Assembly: GCA_030446525.1 (NCBI GenBank)
Contig: JAUJNC010000106.1
Location: 1-13,513 of the forward strand
DNA from: Armatimonadaceae bacterium
GTDB lineage: Bacteria; Armatimonadota; Armatimonadia; Armatimonadales; Armatimonadaceae
Length of the DNA: 13,513 nt
Direction of reading: 5' to 3'
Translations under genes and position numbers: made by a program
The notes under the pieces: generated by a model
What the model was told of the DNA's origin: nothing
Databases searched by the model: none
Seen by the model: the letters and a program-made list of their open reading frames with translations, nothing else
Part shown: positions 7,300 through 13,463 of the stretch, one piece after another
Layout: each line of letters starts with the position of its first letter
How positions within the stretch are numbered: the stretch's first letter is position 1

Positions 7300-8245
7300 C
7301 TATTCCTCCACAACCACGGTTTCGGCGTCGGCGACGCGGGCGCGCACCTCGCGGGCGGGTCCGGGCGGTTCGGGTCGGCATGGAGGCGGACGCGGATCGT
7401 CTGCCCGGCGCGCCCCTCCTCGCGGGTGGTAGCGGTCGCCACTCACCGGCGTCGAGCGACGCGCACGTGACGCGGCGTTCGCGGCGAGCAGGGCACCAGC
7501 AGTCCATGTCCACAGCGTCTGCCCGTCGGCAGGGCGTCGACGGCGCGCTTGCCGATCACGTCCGACAGGCGTCTGCGACGGTCGCCTTGGTCTCCACCCG
7601 GGCCAGGGTCACGTCCTCCTCGGGACGACCGCCGGCGCGCCGGGCGATGGCCGCGCGGCGACCACCGCCGGCGCCGTCACCGTCACGGGCGCAGCGCCAC
7701 CTCGATGCGCAATCTCGCCCCGCCGGGCGCCGTGACCGTAACCGGCACGACCGCGCTGCGCGCCGAGCGCAGGGAGCGGCGCGCCCGCCGAGCAGGCGTC
7801 CCGCCGCCGTAAACGGTACGGCATACGGGGGATCGACACCGCCGCGATGGTCACATCCTCGGCGGGAACAGCGCGCCGGCGAGGGTCGGGTGGCCGCCGC
7901 GACGAAGCGCATCGCCGGCGACCGCGCTCGCCCACCGTGGTCACCGTAACGGCGCCGGGGATCGACAGAGGCCGGGATTGGCGCGGGCGGCGCGCAGGCG
8001 CAGGCGGATGTCGCCGGGGGCAGCACGCAGGGAGCGGCCCGGCAGCGCCGCCGCCCTCGAGCACGATCCCGCCCAGCGCCTCCCGCGTCGAGATGTCGCG
8101 CAGGCGGATCTCGCGGCCTGTCACCGTGGCGGCGGGCCGCGCACCAGGATCTTACCCGCGCCGGCGGCGGTATTCGCCGCCGCCAGCGCAGCACGATGCC
8201 CATGTAGGGGCGCCGCTGGCCGCGCTCTGTCCAAGAACGTCGCAT
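7300..8245 (-). pseudogene. flgA: FlgA, P-ring assembly chaperone (frameshifted as given)
   Basis: FlgA is a periplasmic chaperone for P-ring assembly, with an N-terminal domain and a C-terminal SAF domain. The region between flgG and flgH reads as FlgA across changing frames: a hydrophobic start (MGIVL, then ALAAANTAAGAGKILVRGP), TVTGREIRLRDISTREALGG, LPPGDIRLRLRAARANPGL, SIPGAVTVTTVGER, PAEDVTIAAVSIPRMPY, VVPVTVTAPGGARLRIEVAL, PEEDVTLARVETKATVADA, DVIGKRAVDALPTGQTL, TREEGRAGQTIRVRLHADPN, and finally REVRARVADAETVVVEE before TAG at 7300-7302. The last pieces match the SAF pattern (EDV, GQ, GxxGxxIRVR, V.A). At least six 1-2 nt shifts are needed. The length, about 315 residues, is longer than the 219 of E. 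coli. The start is uncertain: ATG 8243-8245 or ATG 8201-8203, the latter closer to the signal-like segment. TAG is directly followed by the flgH ATG. Confidence 0.78.
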
Positions 8246-8252
8246 CCGTTTC

Positions 8253-9035
8253 TTACCGCCGCAGGTTGTTGGCCGTGCTGAGCATCTCGTCGGCGGTCTG
8301 GATGGCGGAGTTGGTCTCATACGCGCGCTGCGCCGTGATCATGTTGACCATCTCCTCGACGATCTGGACGTTGCTCATCTCCAGCGTCCCCTGGCTGATC
8401 TTGCCGAACGCCTCGGTCCCGGGCGTGCCCTCGACCGGCTGGCCGGACGCCGCCGTCGGGACATACGCGTTGCCGCCGGCGTGCGACAGGCCCGCCGGGT
8501 TGGTGAAGCGGGCCAGCGTTATCTGGCCCAGCACGGTCGGCTCGGTCTGGCCGCCGGTCAGGGCCGAGACCGTCCCGTCTTTGCCGATGCTGATCTGCTG
8601 GGCGTCGGCGGGGATGCGGATGTCGGGCTGGAGCTTGTAGCCGTCGGAGTTGACCACGCTGCCCTGCGCGTCGATCTTGAACGCGCCGTCGCGGGTGTAG
8701 GCGGCGCCCCCCGGCGTCTGCACCTTGAAGAAGCCGTCGCCTTCGATCGCGACGTCGAGCGGGTTGCCGGTCTGCTGGAAGGCGCCCGTCGTGAACAGGG
8801 TGACGGAAGCCACGGGGCGGGCGCCCAGCCCGACCTCGAGCGGCGCGGGCACCTGTGCGCCCTCGGATACCGTCACCCCGGCGGGGCGGATGGTCTGATA
8901 CAGGAGGTCCTGGAAGTCCGCGCGGGACTTCTTGAACCCGGCGGTGTTGACGTTGGCGAGGTTGTTGGAAACCACGTCCATGTGAAACTGCTGGGCGATC
9001 ATGCCGGTCGCCGACGTGTACAGGGCGCGCATCAT
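8253..9035 (-). CDS. flgG: FlgG, distal rod protein
   Basis: FlgG builds the distal rod that spans the periplasm. The product is 260 residues, the same length as the E. coli protein. It has the axial-protein N-terminus ([20 protein letters not shown], then [20 protein letters not shown]), the FlgG-typical [11 protein letters not shown] that follows it, the [20 protein letters not shown] motif in the middle, and the C-terminal [40 protein letters not shown]. Two adjacent ATGs (9033-9035 and 9030-9032) can start it; AAGGAG at 9049-9054 is 13-16 nt upstream, rather far. An in-frame upstream extension to 9119 is not protein-like. This gene is free of indels, unlike flgA just after it. A sigma-28-like promoter and a hairpin lie in the 152-bp gap before it. 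Confidence 0.96.
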   Translation of the reverse strand: MMRALYTSATGMIAQQFHMDVVSNNLANVNTAGFKKSRADFQDLLYQTIRPAGVTVSEGAQVPAPLEVGLGARPVASVTLFTTGAFQQTGNPLDVAIEGDGFFKVQTPGGAAYTRDGAFKIDAQGSVVNSDGYKLQPDIRIPADAQQISIGKDGTVSALTGGQTEPTVLGQITLARFTNPAGLSHAGGNAYVPTAASGQPVEGTPGTEAFGKISQGTLEMSNVQIVEEMVNMITAQRAYETNSAIQTADEMLSTANNLRR

Positions 9036-9048
9036 AGTGCGATACAAG

Positions 9049-9095
9049 CTCCTTACGTTCGTAGGGGGCGCCCCGTCCATCGTTCCGGGGCGCCC
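9049..9095 (-). promoter_or_regulatory. flgG leader: 10-bp hairpin plus Shine-Dalgarno, candidate CsrA target
   Basis: On the minus strand the arm GGGCGCCCCG (9086-9095) pairs perfectly with CGGGGCGCCC (9066-9075) around the 10-nt loop GAACGATGGA (9076-9085). The Shine-Dalgarno AAGGAG (9049-9054) follows 11 nt later. CsrA is known to bind A(N)GGA, best in a hairpin loop, often together with a second site over the Shine-Dalgarno; both ATGGA in the loop and AAGGA in the Shine-Dalgarno fit. No U-tract follows the stem, so it is not an ordinary intrinsic terminator. The hairpin is seen directly; CsrA binding is inference. Confidence 0.5.
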
Positions 9096-9162
9096 GTTCG
9101 GCGTCCGGCCCGCCTGCATCCGAGGCTCTGGGCGCGGTCCCGCCGTCGTTCTCTGCTTCTGT

Positions 9163-9190
9163 TTATCGGTCGTTTGGGGCGCCCGCTTTA
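9163..9190 (-). promoter_or_regulatory. Sigma-28 (FliA)-like promoter before flgG
   Basis: Minus strand TAAA (9187-9190), 16 nt, then ACCGATAA (9163-9170). The -10 differs from the FliA consensus GCCGATAA only in its first base. The TAAA overlaps the flgF stop codon TAA (9188-9190). Transcription would begin near 9156, giving a flgG leader of about 120 nt that contains the complete hairpin at 9066-9095. Spacing is identical to the elements before flgF and flgJ. Confidence 0.5.
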
Positions 9191-9949
9191 GCCTTTGGCG
9201 ACGTTGTTCAGGGCGCGGCCCAGCGCCTCGTCCTGGCTGTGGACCGCCTTCTGCGCCGCCTCGTAGGCGCGCATCGCCGCGATCATGCTGACCATCTCCT
9301 CGACGGGGGAGACGTTGCTCCCTTCCAGCGATCCGGGCACGAGCGCCGGACGCGCCGCGTCGCGGTAGGAAGCGGCGTCCGCGCGCAGCAGGCGGTTCCC
9401 CTCTTTCACGGGCCGGGCGCCGGGCGCGAGCTCGACGACCTTGAGGGCCGCGGCGGCCGCGCCGTTTACGAGGACGTTGCCGTCCGCGTCAATGGAGGCG
9501 GGGGAGCGGGCGTCCAGCCGGATCGGGCTGCCGTCTTTGCCTACGACCGGGTAGCCGCCCGTGTCCGTCAGCGCGCCGTCGGGGCCCAGGGCGAACGCGC
9601 CCGCGCGCGTCAGCCGGTCGCCCGCCGGCGTGCGGACCACGAAGAACTGGCTCCCGCGCGCGGCCACGTCGAGCGGGTTCCCGGTGTGTTTCAGCGCCCC
9701 CTCCGCCCTATCCAGGCCGATGCTGGCCGGGACGCTGCCCCCGCCCAGGTTTCCCAGTGTCTCGCCTGTAAAAGCATCGAGGACCCCGCCGTCGGCGCGG
9801 GCAAGCGCCGCCAGGCGGAACGATTCGAAGACGGCCACGTCCCCCTTGTAGCCGGGGGTATTGACGTTGGCCAGGTTATTGGCGATCACGGACTGCGCGG
9901 TCTCCTGCGCGAGCATGGCCGAGGCCGCCGTATACATGCCACGAAGCAT
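9188..9949 (-). CDS. flgF: FlgF, proximal rod protein
   Basis: FlgF is a proximal rod subunit. The 253-residue protein starts [20 protein letters not shown], then [20 protein letters not shown], the axial-family N-terminal motif. The middle has [20 protein letters not shown] and [20 protein letters not shown], the FlgF/FlgG hook-basal-body pattern. The C-terminus is [20 protein letters not shown] followed by [20 protein letters not shown]. It is shorter and more diverged than the FlgG that follows, and its place before FlgG supports FlgF. ATG at 9947-9949 is preferred because AAGGAG (9959-9964) lies 9 nt upstream; the open frame to 10000 lacks homology. It is the first gene of the operon and has a sigma-28-like promoter about 66 bp upstream. 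Confidence 0.92.
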   Translation of the reverse strand: MLRGMYTAASAMLAQETAQSVIANNLANVNTPGYKGDVAVFESFRLAALARADGGVLDAFTGETLGNLGGGSVPASIGLDRAEGALKHTGNPLDVAARGSQFFVVRTPAGDRLTRAGAFALGPDGALTDTGGYPVVGKDGSPIRLDARSPASIDADGNVLVNGAAAAALKVVELAPGARPVKEGNRLLRADAASYRDAARPALVPGSLEGSNVSPVEEMVSMIAAMRAYEAAQKAVHSQDEALGRALNNVAKG

Positions 9950-9989
9950 AGGTTCGTGCTCCTTCGGGGCGATGCCGCCGGCCGGGGCG

Positions 9990-10011
9990 CGGCGTCCCAT
10001 CGTTCCCGCCG
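9990..10011 (-). promoter_or_regulatory. flgF leader motif with the same loop sequence as the flgG hairpin
   Basis: On the minus strand CGGCG (10007-10011) and CGCCG (9990-9994) flank the 12-nt segment GGAACGATGGGA (9995-10006). The flgG loop is nearly the same (GAACGATGGA, preceded by G). The stem is only 5 bp. If transcription starts near 10008 from the promoter at 10015-10042, most of the left arm would be missing from the RNA, leaving the GGA-containing segment unpaired at the 5' end. AAGGAG follows about 30 nt later. A shared CsrA-type binding site is possible but unproven. Confidence 0.35.
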
Positions 10012-10014
10012 TGA

Positions 10015-10042
10015 TTGTCGGCGCGCGCCCCCCCCTTCTTGA
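10015..10042 (-). promoter_or_regulatory. Sigma-28 (FliA)-like promoter before flgF, with C8 tract in spacer
   Basis: Minus strand TCAA (10039-10042), 16 nt, then GCCGACAA (10015-10022). The -10 matches GCCGATAA at seven of eight positions and is identical to the copy before flgJ; the -35 has one mismatch to TAAA. The spacer contains eight consecutive G residues (C8 on the given strand, 10028-10035). Transcription would start near 10008, leaving about a 60-nt leader to the flgF ATG. Confidence 0.45.
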
Positions 10043-10061
10043 GGCCGCACGCTATTCTGGT

Positions 10062-10091
10062 TTGCCCACCCGGCGCAGGTGGGAATGTTAT
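10062..10091 (+). promoter_or_regulatory. Possible promoter with internal inverted repeat, upstream of the small membrane protein gene
   Basis: TTGCCC (10062-10067), an 18-nt spacer and TGTTAT (10086-10091) form a moderate housekeeping-type promoter candidate. The spacer region holds a perfect inverted repeat, CCCACC (10065-10070) and GGTGGG (10078-10083) with 7 nt between, which could be an operator or a hairpin. It points away from the flagellar operon, so the 9950-10130 interval would be a divergent control region. Both hexamers are imperfect, so this is a weak call. Confidence 0.25.
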
Positions 10092-10130
10092 AAGGAGCTT
10101 GAAGACGACAAACGGAGGCGACGTAACAGA

Positions 10131-10529
10131 ATGAACCGACTTCTTGGCATGGCGCTGGGTATCGGCGCGGTGGCGGCCGTGGCGGCCGTGCTGCGGGAGA
10201 ACCGACGCGATGCCGCACCCCGCGCAGACGGCACGGCGCCGGCGGCCGGCGCGCCGGCCAGCAACGGCGGGGGTGTGGAGCACCTCCGCACCGAGCAGAT
10301 GCCCCTGGCCACGGGGCGCGACGATGAGCACGACGTCCTCGACAGGGACCACACGCTCCCGTCCGCCGAGGCGAAGTACGCGCGCGCGAAAGACCGCGTC
10401 GTCCGCGGCAAGGCGACCAGTTCGGAGCGCGAGGCGATGTACACGGATCTTTCGGACGTGGGAAGCTCCGGCTCGCAGGGCAACAAGCTCGGCCAGGAGG
10501 ATCGCAACCCCGTCGGCCCCTTCGAGTAG
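10131..10529 (+). CDS. Small membrane-anchored protein of unknown function
   Basis: This 132-residue product is not a family I recognise. Residues about 3-21 form one hydrophobic helix (RLLGMALGIGAVAAVAAVL) followed by basic ERR-type residues (RENRR), so it is probably a single-pass membrane protein or has an uncleaved signal anchor. The rest is hydrophilic and looks disordered: an Ala/Gly/Pro stretch (about 28-48), then an acidic and basic mix (GRDDEHDVLDRDHTLPSAEA, KYARAKDRVVRGKATSSERE). ATG at 10131 is chosen because the hydrophobic segment begins right after it; GGAGG lies about 12 nt upstream, slightly far. The open frame extends further upstream but without protein-like content. The acylase gene starts 19 bp after its stop, so co-transcription is likely. 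Confidence 0.65.
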   Translation: MNRLLGMALGIGAVAAVAAVLRENRRDAAPRADGTAPAAGAPASNGGGVEHLRTEQMPLATGRDDEHDVLDRDHTLPSAEAKYARAKDRVVRGKATSSEREAMYTDLSDVGSSGSQGNKLGQEDRNPVGPFE

Positions 10530-10548
10530 CCGCTCTTCGAGCCGCCGC

Positions 10549-12651
10549 GTGCCGCGCCGCCGCACCCCTTTCCGCCCGTTCTTTCTGCTACTGATGGCTG
10601 CACTGGTTTCCGCTTGCGGAGGGCCGGACCGCTCCGCCGACGCGACCGTGTTCCGGGACGCCTACGGCGTCCCGCACATCTTCTCCCCTTCGGAGGAGGC
10701 GGGCATGTACGCGTTCGGCTACGCACAAGCCGAGGACCGGCTCACCGCCCTGCTCCGCAACTACAAGCAGGCACGCGGCGAGCTGTCCGAGATCGACGGC
10801 GCCGCCGCGCTGCCGGGCGATATCCGGACCCGCGCCTTCCGCCTTCGGGAGATCGGGAAGGAGAAGTACGGCGCCCTTTCGCCACAGGTGCGCGCCGACA
10901 TCGAGGCGTTCTGCGCGGGCGTCAACCGCTTCCAGAAGGATAACCCGGGCAGGCGCCCCGCCTGGGCCTTCGAGGCTGCGCCCGCCGACGTGGTCGCCTT
11001 CGCGCAGTTCATCAACCTCGCCTTCGCCACCGACCCGTTCGAGCAGCCCCCCGCGCCGGGCGGGCGCGGCTCGAACGCGTTCGCGCTGTCGGGCAAAAAG
11101 ACGGCCAGCGGCAAGGGCGCGATCGTCTCCCTCGACCCGCACCTGCCCTGGGACGGGTTTCTGCGCTGGTACGAGGCGCACCTCGCCTGCGGCCCGATGA
11201 ACGTCACCGGCATCACCTTCGCCGGCCTGCCGTTCCTCGTGATGGGGCACAACGGGCGGGTCGCCTGGGCCAACACCGTCAACCTGCCCGACCTGTCCGA
11301 CCTGTACGAGGAGCGGCTCGCGCCGGAAAAGGACCCGGCCGCCTATGCCTACGACGGCGGACAGCGGCCTCTCGAGCGGCGCACGTTCACCTTCCGCGTC
11401 AAGCAGCCCGATGGCTCCGTAAAGGAGGAGGCGCACGCCATCGCCTACACGCACCACGGCCCCCTCCTGCTACAGGCCGGCGGCAAGGCGTACGCGGTCC
11501 GCAAGGCGGGATGGGGGGATGTGGGCCTGTTCGACCAGGTGCGGGCGCAGTGCCTGGCGCAAACCGTGGACGAGTACCGCAAGGCGCTGGCGGGGCGGCA
11601 CGTGGTCCTGTTCAACCACGTGTTCGCCGACGCGTCGGGGCGCGTCGGCTACGTCTGGGGCGGGCAGATCCCGCGCCGCCCCGCCGGCTACGACTTCCGC
11701 AGCCCCGTGCCCGGCTGGCTCAAGGCCACAGAATGGGGCGACCCCGTGCCCTTCGACGAGCTGCCGCGGGCCTTCGACCCGCCCGCGGGCTTCCTCCAGA
11801 ACTGCAACGACGGCCCGTTTTACGCCGCTCCGGAGGTCAAGCTGTCGCCGTCCGCGGACCGCGCGCGCTACCCGCACTGGCTGGCCCCCGACGTCCGCAC
11901 CGCGCGCGGCGTCCGGCTGACCCACCTGCTCCGGGCCGCGCCCCGGATCTCTCCGCACGACGCCAAAGCCATCGCCACCGACGTCCTGGACCTGACCGCC
12001 GCCAGGGAACTGCCCGCTCTGCTCGCGGCGGCCCGCACCTCGAAGGAGTTCCCGGCGGGCGACAAACCGCTCCTGGATGAATGTCTCAACGTCCTCGCAG
12101 CCTGGGACGGGCACCTGACCGCGGACGCGCGCGGGGCCGCTCTGTTCCACGCCTGGCTGTCGCACCCGGCGGTGCAGCCCCTGATCGCGCCGCCTCTGCT
12201 GCCCCCCACCCAGCCCGCGCCCGCCGTCGCCCGGCTCCACCCCGACCAGGCCGTGCGCGCCCTGCTGGACACGGCCCGCACCTTCCGGCAGCGATCCATT
12301 GCGCTCGACACCCCCTGGGGCCAGATCCACCGCCACCGGCGCGGCGCCGTCGACCTGCCCCTCGACGGCGGCGGCGACTCGCTCACCCCGAACAACGGCC
12401 TGCCCGACCTCCAGGGCAAGATCGTCGCCACCCAGGGCGCCTCCTTCCGCATGGTAGTCGAACTGGGCAACGGCCCCGCCCGCGCCTGGAGCTACGCCCC
12501 CTACGGCAACAGCGACGACCCCGCCTCCCCGCACCACGCCGACCAGATGCCCCTCGCCGCCAAGCGCCAGTACCGCCCCCTCCCCTTCACGCGCGGTGAG
12601 GTCGAGGCGGAGGCGAAGTCCCGCAGAACCCTTACCTGGCCGGAGCAGTAA
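10549..12651 (+). CDS. Penicillin/AHL acylase family lipoprotein (peptidase S45, Ntn hydrolase)
   Basis: This family hydrolyses amide bonds of acylated compounds (beta-lactam side chains, acyl-homoserine lactones) after self-cleavage into alpha and beta chains. The 700-residue precursor starts at GTG 10549, which gives a full lipoprotein signal: MPRRRTPFRPFFLLL, lipobox LVSAC with Cys23, then GG. The internal ATG at 10594 would lose the basic n-region. The alpha part has RDAYGVPHIFS (36-46) and GYAQAEDRL (57-65). The beta chain would begin at Ser175 in GRGSNAFALSG, the autocatalytic nucleophile. His198 (SLDPHLPWDG) and Asn356 (FNHVFADASGRVGYVWGG) are the likely catalytic and oxyanion residues. 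The C-terminal YGNSDDPASPHHADQMPLAA is family-typical. The pattern GSNAFAL plus PHLPWDG leans toward the PvdQ/AHL-acylase branch, but the substrate cannot be told. The final 151 bp are overlapped antisense by the PIN gene. No clear Shine-Dalgarno precedes GTG. Confidence 0.92.
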   Translation: MPRRRTPFRPFFLLLMAALVSACGGPDRSADATVFRDAYGVPHIFSPSEEAGMYAFGYAQAEDRLTALLRNYKQARGELSEIDGAAALPGDIRTRAFRLREIGKEKYGALSPQVRADIEAFCAGVNRFQKDNPGRRPAWAFEAAPADVVAFAQFINLAFATDPFEQPPAPGGRGSNAFALSGKKTASGKGAIVSLDPHLPWDGFLRWYEAHLACGPMNVTGITFAGLPFLVMGHNGRVAWANTVNLPDLSDLYEERLAPEKDPAAYAYDGGQRPLERRTFTFRVKQPDGSVKEEAHAIAYTHHGPLLLQAGGKAYAVRKAGWGDVGLFDQVRAQCLAQTVDEYRKALAGRHVVLFNHVFADASGRVGYVWGGQIPRRPAGYDFRSPVPGWLKATEWGDPVPFDELPRAFDPPAGFLQNCNDGPFYAAPEVKLSPSADRARYPHWLAPDVRTARGVRLTHLLRAAPRISPHDAKAIATDVLDLTAARELPALLAAARTSKEFPAGDKPLLDECLNVLAAWDGHLTADARGAALFHAWLSHPAVQPLIAPPLLPPTQPAPAVARLHPDQAVRALLDTARTFRQRSIALDTPWGQIHRHRRGAVDLPLDGGGDSLTPNNGLPDLQGKIVATQGASFRMVVELGNGPARAWSYAPYGNSDDPASPHHADQMPLAAKRQYRPLPFTRGEVEAEAKSRRTLTWPEQ

Positions 12652-13208
12652 CGCAAAGAAAGCTGCATGGTCCCGCTGGCAGAGCTGTCATCCTCTGACT
12701 CCAGGCGCGCGTAGTCTTCAAGGCGTGAAGGGACATTCTCCGGCAACAAAGATTCCGGGTCCAGCGTCCCGATCCCCTCACGTTCCGCGGCGCGCAGTAA
12801 ATCCTTATCCGCAGCAACAAGCACCAAGACCGGGCGGTCTTTCGGGTGGCGGCGGGTATAGCGCAGGAAGGCGGCCAATATCGCCGCGTCCGCAGAGTTG
12901 ATGTTGTGCTTCTCCATAAGCCCTTGACTTGCGACAAAGTCCTCGTCATACAAGGAGAGCAGGTGGAACTCCCTGTCGTCGAACAGTTCGCTGCGCATCA
13001 ACGTTTTTGCTTTTTGGAACGTGTTGGCATTGATCTCGCCCCGGTTGTGCTTGCGCAAAACGACCGAAAATGCCTCGGCATACCCGAACAGAGTTCCGAC
13101 CATTTGAGACAATGCCACATTCTCGAACAAGGCGTCCACCATGTCGCTGCCTTGCTCAGGCACGTAGCGTTTTGCCAGGGCGCTTGCGTCCCAGAGAAGT
13201 ACCGGCAT
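12501..13208 (-). CDS. PIN-domain (VapC-like) toxin ribonuclease with C-terminal run-on
   Basis: PIN toxins are metal-dependent RNases that cut specific RNAs when freed from their antitoxin. The 235-residue product begins MPVLLWDASALAKRYVPEQG; acidic active-site candidates are Asp7, Glu45 (GYAEAF), Asp107 (NSADAAILAAF) and Asp134 (VLVAADKDLLRAAEREG), the expected order and spacing. The PIN fold should end near residue 155 (TLDPESLLP). Residues about 186-235 come from the strand opposite the end of the acylase gene and look like arbitrary antisense sequence, so the tail is probably run-on past a lost or absent stop. ATG at 13206-13208 is 5 bp after the antitoxin stop, the classic toxin-antitoxin arrangement. 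The lower GC and different codon use from the neighbours suggest recent acquisition. The domain call is firm; the VapC label is by type only. Confidence 0.88.
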   Translation of the reverse strand: MPVLLWDASALAKRYVPEQGSDMVDALFENVALSQMVGTLFGYAEAFSVVLRKHNRGEINANTFQKAKTLMRSELFDDREFHLLSLYDEDFVASQGLMEKHNINSADAAILAAFLRYTRRHPKDRPVLVLVAADKDLLRAAEREGIGTLDPESLLPENVPSRLEDYARLESEDDSSASGTMQLSLRYCSGQVRVLRDFASASTSPRVKGRGRYWRLAARGIWSAWCGEAGSSLLP

Positions 13209-13213
13209 CGTCG

Positions 13214-13420
13214 CTACTTGTTCCGCATAGCTATGATCTCGCGGGAAGCGGAATTATCTTCCGGCCGAACACCATCCCTCCGCATCAGTTCCCGAACTTC
13301 CTGCGCGGTCACGTTGCTGCTTTTTACAAACCCCATCTGGGCATCCTGTTCCTCGAAAATGCGGCGAAGCGCCTCTTTGTCCACGAACTCGCCGCCTTGC
13401 TGTTGCACTCGTTCGATCAC
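13214..13420 (-). CDS. Putative antitoxin of the PIN toxin
   Basis: This 68-residue charged protein lies immediately before the PIN toxin gene on the same strand, with 5 bp between. It has no motif I can assign to a named antitoxin family. Visible segments are VQQQGGEFVDKEALRRIFEE and MGFVKSSNVTAQEVRELMRR, then DGVRPEDNSASREIIAMRNK. The tail (roughly VRPEDNxxSRExIxMR) is the sort of short peptide that wraps PIN partners. Small size, charge, gene order and spacing support an antitoxin that neutralises the toxin and may repress its own promoter. The start is GTG at 13418-13420, preceded by GGGGAGGG about 5 nt upstream, a good ribosome-binding site. An in-frame ATT at about 13433 with AAGGAGGA ahead of it is a less likely earlier start. 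Confidence 0.7.
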   Translation of the reverse strand: MIERVQQQGGEFVDKEALRRIFEEQDAQMGFVKSSNVTAQEVRELMRRDGVRPEDNSASREIIAMRNK

Positions 13421-13450
13421 AACGCCCTCCCCAAAAATGCTTCCTCCTTC

Positions 13451-13463
13451 ATTATCACTTGAT
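13451..13463 (-). promoter_or_regulatory. Possible -10 box and operator of the toxin-antitoxin pair
   Basis: On the minus strand GATAAT (13451-13456) is one base from TATAAT. It overlaps ATCA-AG-TGAT (13454-13463), a short inverted repeat of the kind autoregulating antitoxins bind. It lies about 31 nt before the GTG start. No convincing -35 is visible at 16-18 nt, so this is weak. The rest of 13421-13513 shows no gene that I can support. Confidence 0.25.

Noticed and set aside
9066..9095. Intrinsic terminator between flgF and flgG
   Set aside because: The stem is strong, but no U-tract follows on the operon strand and the Shine-Dalgarno comes 11 nt later.
9036..9119. Upstream extension of flgG to 9119
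   Set aside because: The extra residues ([20 protein letters not shown]) are not FlgG-like and cover the leader hairpin; FlgG starts at MRALYTS.
10144..10548. N-terminal extension of the acylase frame back to ATG 10144
   Set aside because: It overlaps the small membrane protein in another frame and is a run of Arg, Pro and Ser. GTG 10549 yields a textbook lipoprotein signal.
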